Below are positions 50,634 to 60,001 of a stretch of DNA of 64,000 nt, in pieces. The DNA is taken from assembly GCA_958439195.1 (NCBI GenBank), contig OY288154.1:1-64000 (forward strand). Reading direction: 5' to 3'. Numbering within the stretch: position 1 is the stretch's first letter; each line of letters begins with the position of its first letter. This DNA comes from an uncultured Paracoccaceae bacterium. GTDB taxonomy: Bacteria; Pseudomonadota; Alphaproteobacteria; Rhodobacterales; Rhodobacteraceae. A model generated the notes under the pieces. That model had not been told where the DNA came from. It saw nothing but the letters and a program-made list of their open reading frames with translations, and did no database searches. The translations under genes and the position numbers were made by a program.

Positions 50634-52607
50634 ATGGAAGGGTTCCTTCTCGAAGCCAGCATCTATCTTGGCGCGGCGATCCTCGTCGTCCCCCTGGCGA
50701 TGCGCCTTGGGCTTGGGTCGGTGCTTGGCTACCTTGCGGCGGGTATCCTGGTCGGACCGGTCTTTGGGATTGCCGGGGCTGAAACCGCCGATCTTCAACA
50801 TTTCGCAGAATTCGGCGTTGTGTTGATGCTGTTCCTGATCGGCCTGGAACTGGAACCCCGAACGCTTTGGGATATGCGCGACCGATTGATCGGCCTTGGT
50901 GGCGCGCAGGTCGTCTTGACGACAGTTGCCATCGCTACGGTTGCGCTGGCGCTTGGCTTTGTCTGGCAGGTGGCTCTGACATTCGGGCTGATCCTGTCGC
51001 TGTCTTCAACCGCAATTGTCCTGCAAACCCTGAATGAAAAGAACCTGATGCGCACCGCCGGGGGGCGGGCGTCCTTTTCTGTATTGCTGACACAGGATAT
51101 CGCGGTCATCCCGATGCTGGCCTTTCTGCCACTTCTGGCCCTGCCCGCAATCTTTGGTCCGACAGCCGATCAGTTCGGCATCACCAACACCGTCGAAGAT
51201 CTGGCACATGGCGCAGAGAACGCCGCTGAACCACTTCTGACGCTGGTGGAACAACTGCCCGGCTGGGCCACAACCCTTTTGACCTTGGCCATCGTCGGCA
51301 GCATCGTTCTGGCGGGACACTACCTGTCGCGCCCAGTTTTCCGCTTTGTTCATGCGGCGCGGTTGCCGGAAATGTCGACCTTCTTCTCTCTGTTGATCGT
51401 CCTCGGAATCGCCTTCTTGATGATGCTGGTGGGCCTGTCCCCTGCTTTGGGAACATTCGTGGCAGGCGTCGTGCTGGCCAACTCTGAATTCCGGCATCAG
51501 ATCGAGGCAGACATAAAACCTTTCAAGGGGCTGCTTCTGGGTCTGTTTTTCATGACCGTCGGTATTGGCATCGACACACGGCAGTTGTTCGGCCAGCCCA
51601 TCACCATCCTGTCGCTGACGCTGGCACTTATCGCGGTCAAGGCCGCCATTCTTTATCTTCTCGCCCTGCTGTTCAAACTGCGCGGCCATGACAGATGGCT
51701 TTTCACCCTTGGTCTGGCACAGGCCGGAGAATTCGGCTTTGTCCTGATCAGTTTTGCCCGCCAACAAGGGATTTTGTCACTGAACCAAGGGCAGATCGCG
51801 CTTTTGGTGGTCAGCCTGTCGATGTTGCTGACCCCTGTGCTTTTCATCACCTATGAACGACTGGCCCGCCGGATGCGCAACCGCACGCCAGACCGCGCCC
51901 CGGATGTGATTGATGAAAAGGGCCGTGTGATCATCGCAGGGATCGGCCGCTTCGGACAGGTGGTGAACCGCCTTGTCCGCATGTCGGGGCTGTCAACCGT
52001 GGTGCTGGACTCTGACATGGGAACGATCGAAACGATGCGCCGTTTTGGGGTGAAAGGGTTCTTTGGCGACCCGTCCAATCCTGCCCTTCTGGACAGCGCA
52101 GGTCTTGCTGATGCGTCCATCCTTGTCGTGGCGGTGGATGACCGCGAAAACACCAATCGCATCGTCCGCTATGCCCGCAGCCAACGCCCCGACATCCACA
52201 TCGTCGCCCGCGCCCGTGACCGCGTGCATGTCTATGAACTCTATCAGGCCGGAGCCGATGACATCGTCCGCGAAACCTTTGACTCCTCTATCCGTGCCGG
52301 GCGCTATGCACTTGAAAACATGGGGTTTTCGGAATACGAGGCGGCAAAGCTGTCGCAGACTTATTTCAAGGTCGACCGCGCCGCCATGCGGGATCTGGCC
52401 AGCCTTTGGGTGCCCGGCCAACCCATCCATCTGAATGACGCTTATATTGAGCGGGCGAAACAACTGGACCGTGATCTGGAAACCGCGCTGATCGACGAAC
52501 TCTATGAAACCCGCCCCATGCAGGGCGAGGATGTCCCCGCCCCTTTCGCCGATGTCGCAGAAGAAGACGCGCTCGCCGACCCAATCCCGCGGGCCGAATC
52601 TGCCTGA
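50634..52607 (+). CDS. Monovalent cation:proton antiporter-2 family protein (Kef-type)
   Basis: A 657-residue K+/H+ antiporter of the CPA2 family. Residues 1-390 hold about 12 helices with the family core LGYLAAGILVGPVFGI, GVVLMLFLIGLELEPRTLW and LLTQDIAVIPMLAFLPLLAL. Residues about 420-540 are a TrkA-N Rossmann domain (VIIAGIGRFGQVVNRLV; VVLDSDMGTIE) that binds nucleotide and gates flux. GDPSNPALLDSAGLADASILVVAVDD is typical of KefB/KefC. No KefF/KefG-like partner is adjacent, so control by glutathione adducts is uncertain. Confidence 0.92.
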   Translation: MEGFLLEASIYLGAAILVVPLAMRLGLGSVLGYLAAGILVGPVFGIAGAETADLQHFAEFGVVLMLFLIGLELEPRTLWDMRDRLIGLGGAQVVLTTVAIATVALALGFVWQVALTFGLILSLSSTAIVLQTLNEKNLMRTAGGRASFSVLLTQDIAVIPMLAFLPLLALPAIFGPTADQFGITNTVEDLAHGAENAAEPLLTLVEQLPGWATTLLTLAIVGSIVLAGHYLSRPVFRFVHAARLPEMSTFFSLLIVLGIAFLMMLVGLSPALGTFVAGVVLANSEFRHQIEADIKPFKGLLLGLFFMTVGIGIDTRQLFGQPITILSLTLALIAVKAAILYLLALLFKLRGHDRWLFTLGLAQAGEFGFVLISFARQQGILSLNQGQIALLVVSLSMLLTPVLFITYERLARRMRNRTPDRAPDVIDEKGRVIIAGIGRFGQVVNRLVRMSGLSTVVLDSDMGTIETMRRFGVKGFFGDPSNPALLDSAGLADASILVVAVDDRENTNRIVRYARSQRPDIHIVARARDRVHVYELYQAGADDIVRETFDSSIRAGRYALENMGFSEYEAAKLSQTYFKVDRAAMRDLASLWVPGQPIHLNDAYIERAKQLDRDLETALIDELYETRPMQGEDVPAPFADVAEEDALADPIPRAESA

Positions 52608-52615
52608 ACCGCGCC

Positions 52616-53632
52616 TCAGGCGCCGGACACGCCCGCCTCGGCAAAGGTCGCCATGCCCGAATGACAGGCCAGCGCGCCCTTGACCACACCCAAGGCCAGC
52701 GCAGCCCCCGATCCTTCGCCCAGCCGCAAGCCCAGATCCAGAAGCGGCTCCTTGCCCAGCGCCGCCAATAGCCGCCGATGCCCACCCTCTGCGCTGACAT
52801 GCCCAGCCAGGCAATGATCCAGCGCGCCCGGAACGGCACATTCCAACACGGCTGCCGAAGCGGTGCAGATGAACCCGTCCAGAACCACAGGCACCCGTTC
52901 TACCCGCGCACGGGCAATGGCCCCCGCCATAGCCGCCAGCTCGCGGCCACCCAGACAGCGCAGAACCTCCAGCGGGTCACTCAGCGCCGACTGGTGGCGT
53001 GCAAGCCCCCGCGCCACTACATCCGCCTTGCGCACCAATCCGGCATCATCGACGCCCGTGCCGCGGCCCACCCAGCCTGCCGGTTCCCCCCCGAACAACG
53101 CCGCCGCCAGTGCCGCCGCAGGGGTGGTGTTGCCGATCCCCATCTCGCCTGTCACCAGAACATCCGCCTTTGGGTCTACCGCGTCCCAACCACAGGCGAT
53201 GGCTGCCACAACCTCTGCCTCGGTCATTGCAGGCCCGGTGGTGAAATCCACCGTCGGATTTTCAAGGTCCAGCGCATGAACCGCCATCTCGGCCCCGAAG
53301 GCACGGCTTAACTGGTTGATCGCTGCCCCACCCGCACGAAAATTGGCCACCATCTGCACCGTGACTTCGGCAGGAAAGGCCGACACGCCTTGCGCGACAA
53401 CACCGTGATTTCCCGCAAAGACCAAGACTTGTGGTCGTTCAAAACAAGGCTTTTCGCGGCCCTGCCACCCGGCAAACCAAACCGCCAATTCTTCCAGCCG
53501 CCCCAACGATCCGGGGGGCTTTGTCAACTGCCCCTGCCGTGCCAGCGCCGCCGCGCGCGCATCCCCATCAGGGCTTGGCAGATCCGCCAGAATGGCACGA
53601 AACTCGGTCAACGAAGAAAAGGGAACGGTCAT
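52616..53632 (-). CDS. cobT: Nicotinate-nucleotide--dimethylbenzimidazole phosphoribosyltransferase
   Basis: A 338-residue enzyme that makes alpha-ribazole phosphate, the lower ligand of cobalamin. Motifs: QGQLTKPPGSLGRLEELA near residue 33, VFAGNHGVVAQGVSAFPAEV, VLVTGEMGIGNTTPAAAL and the catalytic Glu region near LRLGEGSGAALAL at the C-terminus. ATG 53632 is used. It diverges from cobS across 83 bp. I looked for a cobalamin riboswitch there and saw none. Confidence 0.96.
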   Translation of the reverse strand: MTVPFSSLTEFRAILADLPSPDGDARAAALARQGQLTKPPGSLGRLEELAVWFAGWQGREKPCFERPQVLVFAGNHGVVAQGVSAFPAEVTVQMVANFRAGGAAINQLSRAFGAEMAVHALDLENPTVDFTTGPAMTEAEVVAAIACGWDAVDPKADVLVTGEMGIGNTTPAAALAAALFGGEPAGWVGRGTGVDDAGLVRKADVVARGLARHQSALSDPLEVLRCLGGRELAAMAGAIARARVERVPVVLDGFICTASAAVLECAVPGALDHCLAGHVSAEGGHRRLLAALGKEPLLDLGLRLGEGSGAALALGVVKGALACHSGMATFAEAGVSGA

Positions 53633-53715
53633 CAAAACAGCTCTTTCATTGCAGGGCGCTTGGCAACTGGCTACCCAAGAGCGCAGCCAAAGGCCAGCCG
53701 GGAAAGACCATTGAC

Positions 53716-54477
53716 ATGACCAACCGCGACAATGCGCCCCTGATCCGCGATGATCTGATTGCTGCCTTTGGGTTGCTGACCCGTCTGCCCCTGCCGCAGA
53801 TCCAGATCACCCCGTCGCCTCGCGCCGCCTGGGCCTGGCCAGTGGTGGGCGCCACCATCGGCGCGCTGGCCGCTGCCGCCGCAAGTGCCGCGCTCACACT
53901 CTCCATTCCTGCCGGGGTGGCGGCGGCCATCGCGCTGGGCATGGCGGCGATGTTGACCGGAGGGCTGCACGAAGACGGCCTTGCCGATACCTTTGATGGC
54001 CTCTTTGGCGGTGCCACCCGCGACAAGCGACTAGCCATCATGAAGGACAGCCGGATCGGCAGTTACGGGACGGTTGCCCTTGTCTTGATCACGCTGATGC
54101 GCTGGTCTGCACTGACCGCCCTGATCGCGGCAGACCAGCACTGGGCAGGTCTGATCGCCGCGGGGGCATTGTCCCGCGCCCCGATGGCCGTGCTGATCGC
54201 CACCCTGCCCAATGCGCGCGGCACCGGGCTTTCACACATGACAGGCAGCCCCCCGCAAGGCGCGGTTGCCGCCGCTTTGGTGATCGCAGCCGCCTTTGGC
54301 ATCCTCTGCACGGGTATGGCCATCATCGGCATGGCCACCCTTGCCGCCATAGCCACCTGGGCATTGGCCCGGCTCTCCCGCGCGCGAATCGGTGGGCAAA
54401 CCGGCGACATCCTCGGCGCGTCACAGCAATTGGCCGAAACCGCTGCGCTTGCCTTGGCCGCCGCCTATCTTGCGTGA
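53716..54477 (+). CDS. cobS: Adenosylcobinamide-GDP ribazoletransferase
   Basis: A 253-residue inner-membrane enzyme that joins adenosylcobinamide-GDP and alpha-ribazole in the last step of cobalamin assembly. AFGLLTRLPLPQI opens the protein; LTGGLHEDGLADTFDGLFGG near residue 78-97 is the metal-binding signature, with KDSRIGSYGTVALVL after it. About six helices. Called CobV in the aerobic nomenclature. It diverges from cobT, which supplies its ribazole substrate precursor. Confidence 0.95.
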   Translation: MTNRDNAPLIRDDLIAAFGLLTRLPLPQIQITPSPRAAWAWPVVGATIGALAAAAASAALTLSIPAGVAAAIALGMAAMLTGGLHEDGLADTFDGLFGGATRDKRLAIMKDSRIGSYGTVALVLITLMRWSALTALIAADQHWAGLIAAGALSRAPMAVLIATLPNARGTGLSHMTGSPPQGAVAAALVIAAAFGILCTGMAIIGMATLAAIATWALARLSRARIGGQTGDILGASQQLAETAALALAAAYLA

Positions 54478-54581
54478 TCCTGCCGTTTTTCCTGGGTTTC
54501 CACACGCATGAACGGCGTCAGCATCACTCACTTCGGCAAATTCTGCGCAAAGGGTGGCCGGATGTCCACCCGCACAAAAGG

Positions 54582-54608
54582 AAAAAGCCCCGGCGTTTCC
54601 ACCGGGGC
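54582..54608 (-). terminator. Rho-independent terminator of carD
   Basis: On the minus strand GCCCCGG pairs across a short loop and is followed by CTTTTTCCTTTT. It lies 24 bp past the carD stop. Confidence 0.85.
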
Positions 54609-54631
54609 CAATTCATAAATCCAAAGGCGTA

Positions 54632-55141
54632 TCAGGCGGCACGGCTCAAAAGCACGTCATCCACCTTTTTCTGCGCGCCAGCCTCATCGACGCCCGACAC
54701 CGCGGCCACTTCGCGGGTCAACCGTTCCAACGCGGCTTCATAAAGCTGACGTTCGGAATAGCTTTGCTCACGCTGATCATCCGTGCGGTAGAGATCCCGC
54801 ACAACTTCGGCGATCGACAACAGGTCGCCCGAATTGATCTTCTGTTCATATTCCTGCGCACGGCGCGACCACATGGCCCGCTTAACGCGGGCCTTGCCCT
54901 TCAGCGTATCCAACGCCTTGGTCACGATGTCCGGCGATGACAGCTGGCGCATCCCGATTTCGGTTGCCTTGTGCGTTGGCACGCGCAGGGTCATCTTGTC
55001 CTTCTCGAACGAGATCACGAACAGCTCCAGCCGGAGCCCCGCGATTTCCTGCTCTTCGATGGAAATGATCCGACCCACGCCATGCGCGGGGTAAACAACG
55101 AATTCGTCAGGGCGGAATTCGGGCTTCTTGGTCTTGGTCAT
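54632..55141 (-). CDS. carD: CarD family transcription factor
   Basis: A 169-residue CarD-type protein that binds RNA polymerase beta and stabilises open complexes, important in Rhodobacter where many promoters lack a strong -10 thymine. The N-terminal RNAP-interaction domain is FVVYPAHGVGRIISIEEQEI to KMTLRVPTHKATEIGMRQLS (residues about 14-68); the C-terminal helical DNA-binding part includes RAMWSRRAQEYEQKINSGDL and the conserved Trp. ATG 55141 is supported by a 5' region free of better starts. Confidence 0.95.
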   Translation of the reverse strand: MTKTKKPEFRPDEFVVYPAHGVGRIISIEEQEIAGLRLELFVISFEKDKMTLRVPTHKATEIGMRQLSSPDIVTKALDTLKGKARVKRAMWSRRAQEYEQKINSGDLLSIAEVVRDLYRTDDQREQSYSERQLYEAALERLTREVAAVSGVDEAGAQKKVDDVLLSRAA

Positions 55142-55444
55142 TCAGTCGCATCCTCGATGGGACTGCCTGCCTCAGGTGACTATCGGTCCTACGGGAACCG
55201 AAATCCCCTGCAACACGACCGTTTTGTCACATAAAGACCCCGCTCAGGCGAGCAGCTCTGAGCCAGGCAACAGGCTTCCGTGTGGTTTGTAACGAATTCT
55301 ATACCATAGAATCACCCTGATTCCAACTACGGGAACCAGAGCTCGGGTCGCAAACGCCCACAATTTGGGCCAAAACCCCGCGGTATTCCTGCTGGGCAAG
55401 GCTGGCTTGCCGAATCGGCATGGTCTGTGCGGCCCGGTCAGGGA
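55142..55444. other. carD upstream region with an 11-bp direct repeat
   Basis: A 300-bp gap between carD and fdxA, both minus strand. CTACGGGAACC occurs at 55189-55199 and 55327-55337; the first copy is flanked by TCGGT and CCGA as an imperfect palindrome. An A+T-richer patch (55290-55320, GAATTCTATACCATAGAATC) contains GATTCTATGG/CCATAGAATC-like inverted symmetry and could be the carD promoter. No gene seen. Confidence 0.45.
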
Positions 55445-55783
55445 TCAGTTCCCCTCGCCCGCCGCTTCCGAGAAGTACTTCTCCAGTTTGCCAGTCTCAC
55501 CATCCCGCGCTTCGGCTTCGGGCAGCGGGTCTTTCTTGACGGTGATGACCGGCCACATTTCGGAATACTTGCGGTTGAATGTCACCCAGGCGTCCATGTC
55601 CGGTTCGGTATCCGGGCGGATGGCATCTGCGGGGCATTCCGGTTCACAAACGCCACAGTCGATGCATTCATCCGGATGGATGACCAGCATGTTTTCGCCT
55701 TCGTAGAAGCAATCCACCGGGCATACTTCGACGCAGTCGGTGTATTTGCAGGCGATGCAGTTGTCGATCACCACATAGGTCAC
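55445..55783 (-). CDS. fdxA: Seven-iron ferredoxin FdxA
   Basis: A 112-residue [3Fe-4S][4Fe-4S] ferredoxin for electron transfer in the cytoplasm. The Cys motifs are CIACKYTDCVEVCPVDCF near residues 9-26 and CIDCGVCEPECPADAI near 40-55, and the C-terminal extension (WVTFNRKYSEMWPVITVKKD) is that of the FdxA type in alphaproteobacteria. It lies between carD and the S4 protein on the same strand, a gene order common in Rhodobacterales. Confidence 0.96.
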   Translation of the reverse strand: MTYVVIDNCIACKYTDCVEVCPVDCFYEGENMLVIHPDECIDCGVCEPECPADAIRPDTEPDMDAWVTFNRKYSEMWPVITVKKDPLPEAEARDGETGKLEKYFSEAAGEGN

Positions 55784-55830
55784 GGCGGTCTCCTAAAATC
55801 TCGGCAGCCTGACTAGTGGGCTTTTCCGGA

Positions 55831-56166
55831 TCATTCAAGCGGCTCTGGTTCATCCCCAGACCCATCAAGGTTGAGATAGAGCATCTGCGCCTCAGGGGCA
55901 GGCCCCCGGCGCAGGCCCAGCGCCAGAATTTTGACCAGACGAATGCGCGCACCTTGCGGAAAGGTCAGCACATCACCAACCCCAACACCTGCCCCCGGTT
56001 TGCGCGTAGGCTGGCCATTTATCCGCAGATGCCCGCTTTCCGCCAGATCGGCGGCAAGGGCGCGGGTCTTGAAGAACCGCGCCTGCCACAGCCATTTGTC
56101 CAGCCGCAGCGTTGCCCGCTCCGGCCCGCCGCGTGCCCCGATCTTTTGCGCACCGGGGCCGGACAA
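55831..56166 (-). CDS. S4-domain RNA-binding protein (Hsp15-like)
   Basis: A 111-residue protein with one S4 RNA-binding domain, TLRLDKWLWQARFFKTRALA near residues 19-38 followed by GHLRINGQPTRKPGAGVGVGD. Relatives such as HslR/Hsp15 bind stalled 50S subunits carrying nascent chains. The final part is acidic (LNLDGSGDEPEPLE). It starts one base before the helicase stop and is probably co-transcribed with it. Confidence 0.9.
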   Translation of the reverse strand: MSGPGAQKIGARGGPERATLRLDKWLWQARFFKTRALAADLAESGHLRINGQPTRKPGAGVGVGDVLTFPQGARIRLVKILALGLRRGPAPEAQMLYLNLDGSGDEPEPLE

Positions 56167-56167
56167 A

Positions 56168-59056
56168 TCAGGACTTGGTCTTCAATGCGGCCAACACGGC
56201 AAAGGGGTTGTCCGGGTCTATCGGCTTTTCTGCCCGCGGTGGGCGCGCCTCAAAGGCCTTGCCACCCGATGACTTGCCACCATCGCGGCGCTCTGGCTTG
56301 CCGTCCTTGCCCTTGTTGCCGCCCTTATAGCCACCTTCGCGGCGCTCGCCTTGCGGACGGTCACCGCGCGGGCGGTCACCGCGCGGGCGGTCACCGCCTT
56401 CGGCGCGCTTCGGCCGGTCCCCTTGGGGGCGATCCCCTGCCGGGCGTTCGCCTTGCGGACGGTCTGCCCGGTTGGGGCGGTCAGCGTTGCGTTCGGGACG
56501 TTGGAAGCGAGGCTTGGGTGCCCAGCTGAAGGTGTAGAAGGTTTCCAATTCAACCGGCGCAGCCTCGGCTTCGCTTTCCACAACGGGTTCCGGTTCCGGC
56601 TTGGGTGCCAGCACCGATTCGCCTTCGGGAATCGGCGCGGTGGACAGCGGCACGTCCTGCGCGGCGACAGGCTCGGCTGCCTTGACCTTTACCCGTTCGC
56701 CCTTTTCGCCCTTGTACCCCAGCCCGGTCATCAGATCGGCGAACTGTTCCAGCGTCATACCGGTGATGGACAGCATATCGGGGCTGGCCTCGAACCCTGC
56801 GCGGCTGTCCTTGGCGCGCAGCAGATCGGCAAGCCGTTCCAGCATATCAATGCGAATGGCCCGCGTGCCTGCCGGATGGTAGCCTGACAAGGTGTAATGC
56901 TGTTTCGGCACCTCGGCGATATTCGGGATCGTCACCAGACCCGGCGGCGGGCTTTCGGGGAATTCGTCCAACCCGTTGGCCAGCGACCACAACACCAGCC
57001 GCAACCGCGTCGGCGCGGGTTTCAGCAGTGCGGGCAGGAACACCGTGAACTGGCCAAAGCGAACGCCATGCTTGCGCAACGCGCCGCGCGCCTCTTGGTC
57101 AAGTTGCTTGACCTCTTCCGCCACCACGTCGCGCGGCAGAACGCCCAACCCTTCGACCAGACGGAAAGCAAAGCCGCGCGCAAGGCCTGTCAACGCTTCG
57201 TCCCGGCTCATGGCGGCCAGCGGTTCAAACAGGGCGGCGACCTTGCGGTCGATGAAATGTTGCAGGCGGCGTTTCACCTTTTCGGCGACATCCGGCCCGG
57301 CTTCATCATCCACAAAGCCTTCGACCGACGGGCGCAGCGCCTCGGCCCCCTTGACCAGCTTACCGACGGCGGTGGTGCCCCACATCAGGCCCCCCTGTTC
57401 GGTAAAATCCAGTTCGGTGTCCGGTGCGTTATAGAACCGGTCTGCCCGCAGATGGAATTCAGGCCGCAGCGCCTGCACCGCCGCCTGCCGCAGCGTGCGC
57501 GCCTCATCGGGCGTGGCAGAGGCGTCTTGCCGGAACCGGAACCCCTCCAGCTTGCCGACGAATTCGCCTTCGACCATCACTTCGCCCTTGTCATTCACCT
57601 CGGCCACGAGGGTCTCCTTCTGCTTCAACCGGCGAAGCAGGACACTGGTCCGCCGGTCAACAAATCGTTGCGTCAGCCGCGCGTGCAGCGCATCCGACAG
57701 CCGGTCTTCTACAGCGCGCGTCTCGTCGCGCCAATGGCTTTCATCTTCAACCCAACCGGTTCGTTGCGCCACATAGGTCCAGGTGCGGATATAAGCCAGG
57801 CGTTTCGAGATGGCGTCGATGTCACCATCCGTCTTGTCGATGCGTGCCACAGCCGTGGCAAGCCAATCTGATGGCACGCGCCCGCCCCGGATGAATTCAA
57901 AGATTCGGGCCAACAGGGATGCGTGTTCCATGGTCGAGGATGACCGGAAATCCGGCACCCGACAGACATCCCACAGCAGGCGCACGTCCTGTGGCGATTT
58001 CACCCGATCCCGTATTTCGGGCATTTCAGACAGGGTTTTCAGTGCCACCACATCATCGGCATCCCGTGCGCGGGTCAGCCATTCATTCGAGGTGGGCATC
58101 TCAAGCGACCGGACCAGCCGTTCCACCGTGCCAAATTCCAGCCCGGCATTGCGCCAATGCAGTTTCTTGACCGGCGCGAAACGGTGATTTTCGATGGCAT
58201 CGATCATGTCGTCATCCAGAGGCCGCGCCTCGCCCGTGATGCCGAAGGTGCCGTTTTCCGTGTGCCGACCGGCGCGGCCTGCGATCTGCGCCAGCTCCTG
58301 TGGGAAAAGCCCGCGCATCCGCCGCCCGTCAAATTTGGCGGTGGATGAGAACGCCACATGGCGGATGTCCAGGTTAAGGCCCATGCCAATCGCATCCGTC
58401 GCAACCAGATAGTCCACATCACCATTCTGGTATAAAGCCACCTGCGCATTCCGGGTGCGGGGGGAAAGCGCACCCATGACAACGGCGCAGCCGCCTTTCT
58501 GGCGGCGGATCAGTTCGGCAATCGCATAGACGTTTTCAACAGAAAAGCCGACGATGGCGCTGCGTGGCGGCATCCGGCTGATCTTTTTCGAACCTGACCA
58601 GGTCAGCGTGGACAGCCGGTCACGTTTCGTGAAGCTGACCCCCGGAACCAGCGCGGCAATCGCACCGCGCATCGTGTCGGACCCCAGAAAAAGCGTCTCA
58701 TGCAGGCCCCTTGCCCGCAACAGTCGGTCGGTGAAAACGTGGCCGCGCTCCGGGTCGGCACAAAGCTGGATTTCATCGACAGCGACGAAATCAGCGCCGA
58801 TTTCCAAAGGCATCGCTTCGACGGTGCAGACCCAATAGGCGGTGCGTTCGGGGACGATCCGCTCTTCGCCAGTGACCAGCGCCACGACCGAGGGGCCGCG
58901 TTGCGCGACGATCCTGTCATACACCTCGCGTGCCAGAAGGCGCAGGGGCAGCCCGATAACGCCCGTGCGATGCGCCAGCATCCGTTCGATCGCGTAATGG
59001 GTCTTGCCGGTGTTCGTCGGTCCGAGAACCGCCGTAACCCGACCGGTCATGGCCAT
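56168..59056 (-). CDS. SUV3-like ATP-dependent RNA helicase
   Basis: A 962-residue superfamily 2 helicase related to mitochondrial SUV3. Walker A GPTNTGKTHYAIERML at residues about 11-26, DEIQ box (AVDEIQLCAD) near 93, and RNA-helicase motifs ALSPRTRNAQVALYQNGDVDYLVATDAIGMGLN and QIAGRAGRHTENGTFG are quoted in part. In mitochondria SUV3 works with PNPase in RNA decay; the bacterial role is less clear. The last 100 residues are a disordered basic tail with DRPQGDRPRGDRP-type repeats, likely RNA-binding. Start ATG 59056 or 59050. Confidence 0.88.
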   Translation of the reverse strand: MAMTGRVTAVLGPTNTGKTHYAIERMLAHRTGVIGLPLRLLAREVYDRIVAQRGPSVVALVTGEERIVPERTAYWVCTVEAMPLEIGADFVAVDEIQLCADPERGHVFTDRLLRARGLHETLFLGSDTMRGAIAALVPGVSFTKRDRLSTLTWSGSKKISRMPPRSAIVGFSVENVYAIAELIRRQKGGCAVVMGALSPRTRNAQVALYQNGDVDYLVATDAIGMGLNLDIRHVAFSSTAKFDGRRMRGLFPQELAQIAGRAGRHTENGTFGITGEARPLDDDMIDAIENHRFAPVKKLHWRNAGLEFGTVERLVRSLEMPTSNEWLTRARDADDVVALKTLSEMPEIRDRVKSPQDVRLLWDVCRVPDFRSSSTMEHASLLARIFEFIRGGRVPSDWLATAVARIDKTDGDIDAISKRLAYIRTWTYVAQRTGWVEDESHWRDETRAVEDRLSDALHARLTQRFVDRRTSVLLRRLKQKETLVAEVNDKGEVMVEGEFVGKLEGFRFRQDASATPDEARTLRQAAVQALRPEFHLRADRFYNAPDTELDFTEQGGLMWGTTAVGKLVKGAEALRPSVEGFVDDEAGPDVAEKVKRRLQHFIDRKVAALFEPLAAMSRDEALTGLARGFAFRLVEGLGVLPRDVVAEEVKQLDQEARGALRKHGVRFGQFTVFLPALLKPAPTRLRLVLWSLANGLDEFPESPPPGLVTIPNIAEVPKQHYTLSGYHPAGTRAIRIDMLERLADLLRAKDSRAGFEASPDMLSITGMTLEQFADLMTGLGYKGEKGERVKVKAAEPVAAQDVPLSTAPIPEGESVLAPKPEPEPVVESEAEAAPVELETFYTFSWAPKPRFQRPERNADRPNRADRPQGERPAGDRPQGDRPKRAEGGDRPRGDRPRGDRPQGERREGGYKGGNKGKDGKPERRDGGKSSGGKAFEARPPRAEKPIDPDNPFAVLAALKTKS

Positions 59057-59069
59057 GATCTTGCTGCCC

Positions 59070-59642
59070 TTACAGGTCCTGCCCGGCGGTTTCGGTTTCC
59101 AGACGTTTCACCGACTCGATTACCCCTTGCAGATGGGGATGTATAGCCAAGGCGGCCCTATATGCCTCAAGCGCCTTTTCGGGTTGTTCGAGTTGCTCGA
59201 ATATCATCCCAAGCCCGGACAATGCCCCGAAATGACGGGGGTTGAGCGTCAGGGTGCGGGCGATGTCATTGACCGATGGGCCAAGTTCGCCTGCGGTGAA
59301 GTAAGCGGTCGCGCGGGCGTTCCAGCCTTCGGCAAAGTCGGGGGCGTGGTCTGTCAGGGCTGTGAAATGGTCAATCGCCGCGGCGGCATCGCCCTGTTCC
59401 ATCGCATCACGACCGCGCTGCAACAACAGGTCCATCGACGCCGAGCCGGATTTCGACCATTCGTTCCATATTTCCCGTTCGATCCGCGCTGCACCCTGTG
59501 CATCGGCGGACTTCAATTCCTCGAACAACGAATCAAGTGCGGGTGTCTGTGACATGGCCGGAGACGCGGCCAGCGCAATGCCGACGAAAAGCAGCAAAAG
59601 TGCCGCAACGACATGATTGTGTAACCGCCCGCGCGCTTTCAT
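59070..59642 (-). CDS. Exported tetratricopeptide-repeat protein
   Basis: A 190-residue protein with a signal peptide (MKARGRLHNHVVAALLLLFVG, cleavage after AMSQ or ASPA) and three TPR units in the mature part: LLLQRGRDAMEQGDAAAAID, AEGWNARATAYFTAGELGPS and HFGALSGLGMIFEQLEQPEK. It is probably periplasmic and used for protein contact. ATG 59642 has a poor ribosome-binding site. It lies 13 bp ahead of the helicase gene on the same strand and diverges from the SCP2 gene. Confidence 0.85.
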   Translation of the reverse strand: MKARGRLHNHVVAALLLLFVGIALAASPAMSQTPALDSLFEELKSADAQGAARIEREIWNEWSKSGSASMDLLLQRGRDAMEQGDAAAAIDHFTALTDHAPDFAEGWNARATAYFTAGELGPSVNDIARTLTLNPRHFGALSGLGMIFEQLEQPEKALEAYRAALAIHPHLQGVIESVKRLETETAGQDL

Positions 59643-59713
59643 AACGCTAAGGTAAAGCAACCGCGTAGAAAGACCAGCCTCTCGCGGTCACGACCAAGCG
59701 ATGGAGATGAAGT

Positions 59714-60001
59714 ATGAGCGATGTGATCAATGCCGCCGTAACCGCCCTGACGGCCAAGCTGAATGGTGGATTTGACGGCGTGGCGAAGTTCGTGATCCCC
59801 GGCGAGGGCGCGATCATGATGGATGCAAACGGTGTCCGCGCCGGCGATGAAGAGGCGGATGTGACGCTGACCGCGTCGACCGAAACGTTTCGCGCCATTC
59901 TGGATGGTGACATGAACCCGACGATGGCCTTCATGACGGGGAAGCTGTCGGTGGATGGGTCGATGGGCCTTGCCATGAAACTTGGGTCTGCGCTGTCGTG
60001 A
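59714..60001 (+). CDS. SCP2 sterol-binding domain protein
   Basis: A 95-residue single-domain SCP2 protein. VINAAVTALTAKLNGGFDGV at the start, then ADVTLTASTETFRAILDGDM and AFMTGKLSVDGSMGLAMKLG are the family pattern. Such small bacterial proteins are thought to bind lipids or acyl-CoA. An ATGGAGATGA stretch gives it a ribosome-binding site. Its TGA overlaps the GTG start of the hydrolase gene (GTGA), a sign of coupling. Confidence 0.92.
   Translation: MSDVINAAVTALTAKLNGGFDGVAKFVIPGEGAIMMDANGVRAGDEEADVTLTASTETFRAILDGDMNPTMAFMTGKLSVDGSMGLAMKLGSALS

Noticed and set aside
53633..53715. Cobalamin riboswitch between cobT and cobS
   Set aside because: The 83-bp gap is too short and no B12-box-like sequence was seen.
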